A stretch of 64,000 bases of DNA from Flagellimonas olearia (GTDB lineage: Bacteria > Bacteroidota > Bacteroidia > Flavobacteriales > Flavobacteriaceae), in the NCBI RefSeq assembly GCF_009184425.1, contig NZ_WELG01000002.1, positions 124,001 through 188,000 on the forward strand, read 5' to 3'. Of the stretch, positions 63,930 through 64,000 are shown one piece after another. Within the stretch, counting starts at the first letter, position 1, and every line of letters starts with the position of its first letter. The translations under genes and the position numbers were made by a program. The notes beneath the pieces were generated by a model. That model made no database searches, was not told the DNA's origin, and worked only from the letters and a program-made list of their open reading frames with translations.

Positions 63930-64000
63930 ATGGATGCGCAGCAAATGTTTTTAAAATTAGAGGAAAGAGCACTAAGCGGGGAATTGATTAGAACTTCTAG
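63930..64000 (+). CDS. 5' end of an unknown gene (truncated by the window)
   Basis: ATG at 63930 opens a frame with no stop to the window edge: MDAQQMFLKLEERALSGELI. Only 23 codons are visible, so no family can be named. It is divergent from abiH across a 172-bp spacer and may belong to the same defence group. Confidence 0.5.
   Translation, partial: MDAQQMFLKLEERALSGELIRTS

Larger units (their letters stand above)
56097..64000 (+). mobile_element. accessory genomic island at the tRNA-Phe 3' end (extends past the window)
   Basis: From the tRNA 3' end to the window edge the sequence is markedly more AT-rich, with unrelated gene content: a helix-turn-helix protein, a Pol A-like protein, an XRE regulator, a GIY-YIG-like protein, an Mrr-like nuclease and AbiH. 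Gene strand changes and larger gaps replace the tight operons seen before. The left edge is the tRNA, the usual attachment site of tyrosine-recombinase elements, but no integrase or second copy of the tRNA 3' end (the CCTGGAGGTACCA sequence) is found in the window. It may be a plasmid-like, phage-satellite or integrative element; the type cannot be decided here. Confidence 0.65.

Overview
The window looks like the chromosome of a marine-type member of the Flavobacteriaceae (Bacteroidota), probably near Muricauda/Allomuricauda. The evidence is the gene content: the miaB - sigma-54 regulator - LptE - secG - groESL order, a SusC/SusD pair, a GYDIA-type GHMP kinase beside a class II HMG-CoA reductase, and a Bacteroidota-style CusA and HYC_CC_PP copper locus. 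Starts mostly lack Shine-Dalgarno sequences, and a consensus Bacteroidota promoter (TTTG-N19-TAnnTTTG) stands before the only tRNA. Genus is inferred, not shown.

Layout. 1-5.8 kb (+): 3' end of miaB, a sigma-54 activator, LptE, a TPR protein, secG, then groES-groEL behind a candidate sigma-54 promoter. 5.8-17.4 kb (-): a tiny Lys-rich ORF and an eight-gene copper/heavy-metal resistance operon (HYC_CC_PP protein, CusA, CusC, metal-binding lipoprotein, AraC regulator with an HMA-like N-terminus, CopA ATPase, PepSY protein, CusB). 17.5-25.3 kb (+): free-Met-sulfoxide reductase, purH and the rod-shape/elongasome cluster mreBCD-mrdA-rodA. 25.3-28.4 kb (-): a nuclease and the Prc protease. 28.6-33.4 kb (+): surE, a small membrane protein, lpxB, NlpC/P60 and ComEC. 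33.4-37.1 kb (-): a POT peptide transporter and a DPP-IV-like peptidase, together a peptide-utilisation pair. 37.3-40.3 kb (+): HMG-CoA reductase, GHMP kinase and a lipoprotein-type B1 metallo-beta-lactamase. 40.4-48.1 kb (+): membrane-anchored AraC regulator, SusC/SusD operon with two accessory lipoproteins, and a secreted unknown; a 28-bp repeat stands upstream of the regulator and of the unknown. 48.1-55.9 kb (-): PpiD, a CNNM/CBS protein, LptC, a TPR protein, an outer-membrane protein and coaX, mostly envelope biogenesis.

56.0-64.0 kb: tRNA-Phe(GAA), followed immediately by an AT-rich accessory island that runs off the window. It holds a 460-bp non-coding segment rich in repeats, an unknown 320-aa protein, a helix-turn-helix protein, a 501-aa protein with recognisable DNA polymerase A (Pol I) palm/fingers motifs, an XRE regulator with a divergent lipoprotein/small membrane protein pair, a GIY-YIG-like protein, an Mrr-like restriction endonuclease, and an AbiH operon with a membrane coiled-coil partner. 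No integrase lies inside the window. The polymerase-like protein with the nested hairpin in its leader, and the AbiH/membrane-protein operon, are the most promising novel parts. Functions are read from motifs and family knowledge; no database search was run.
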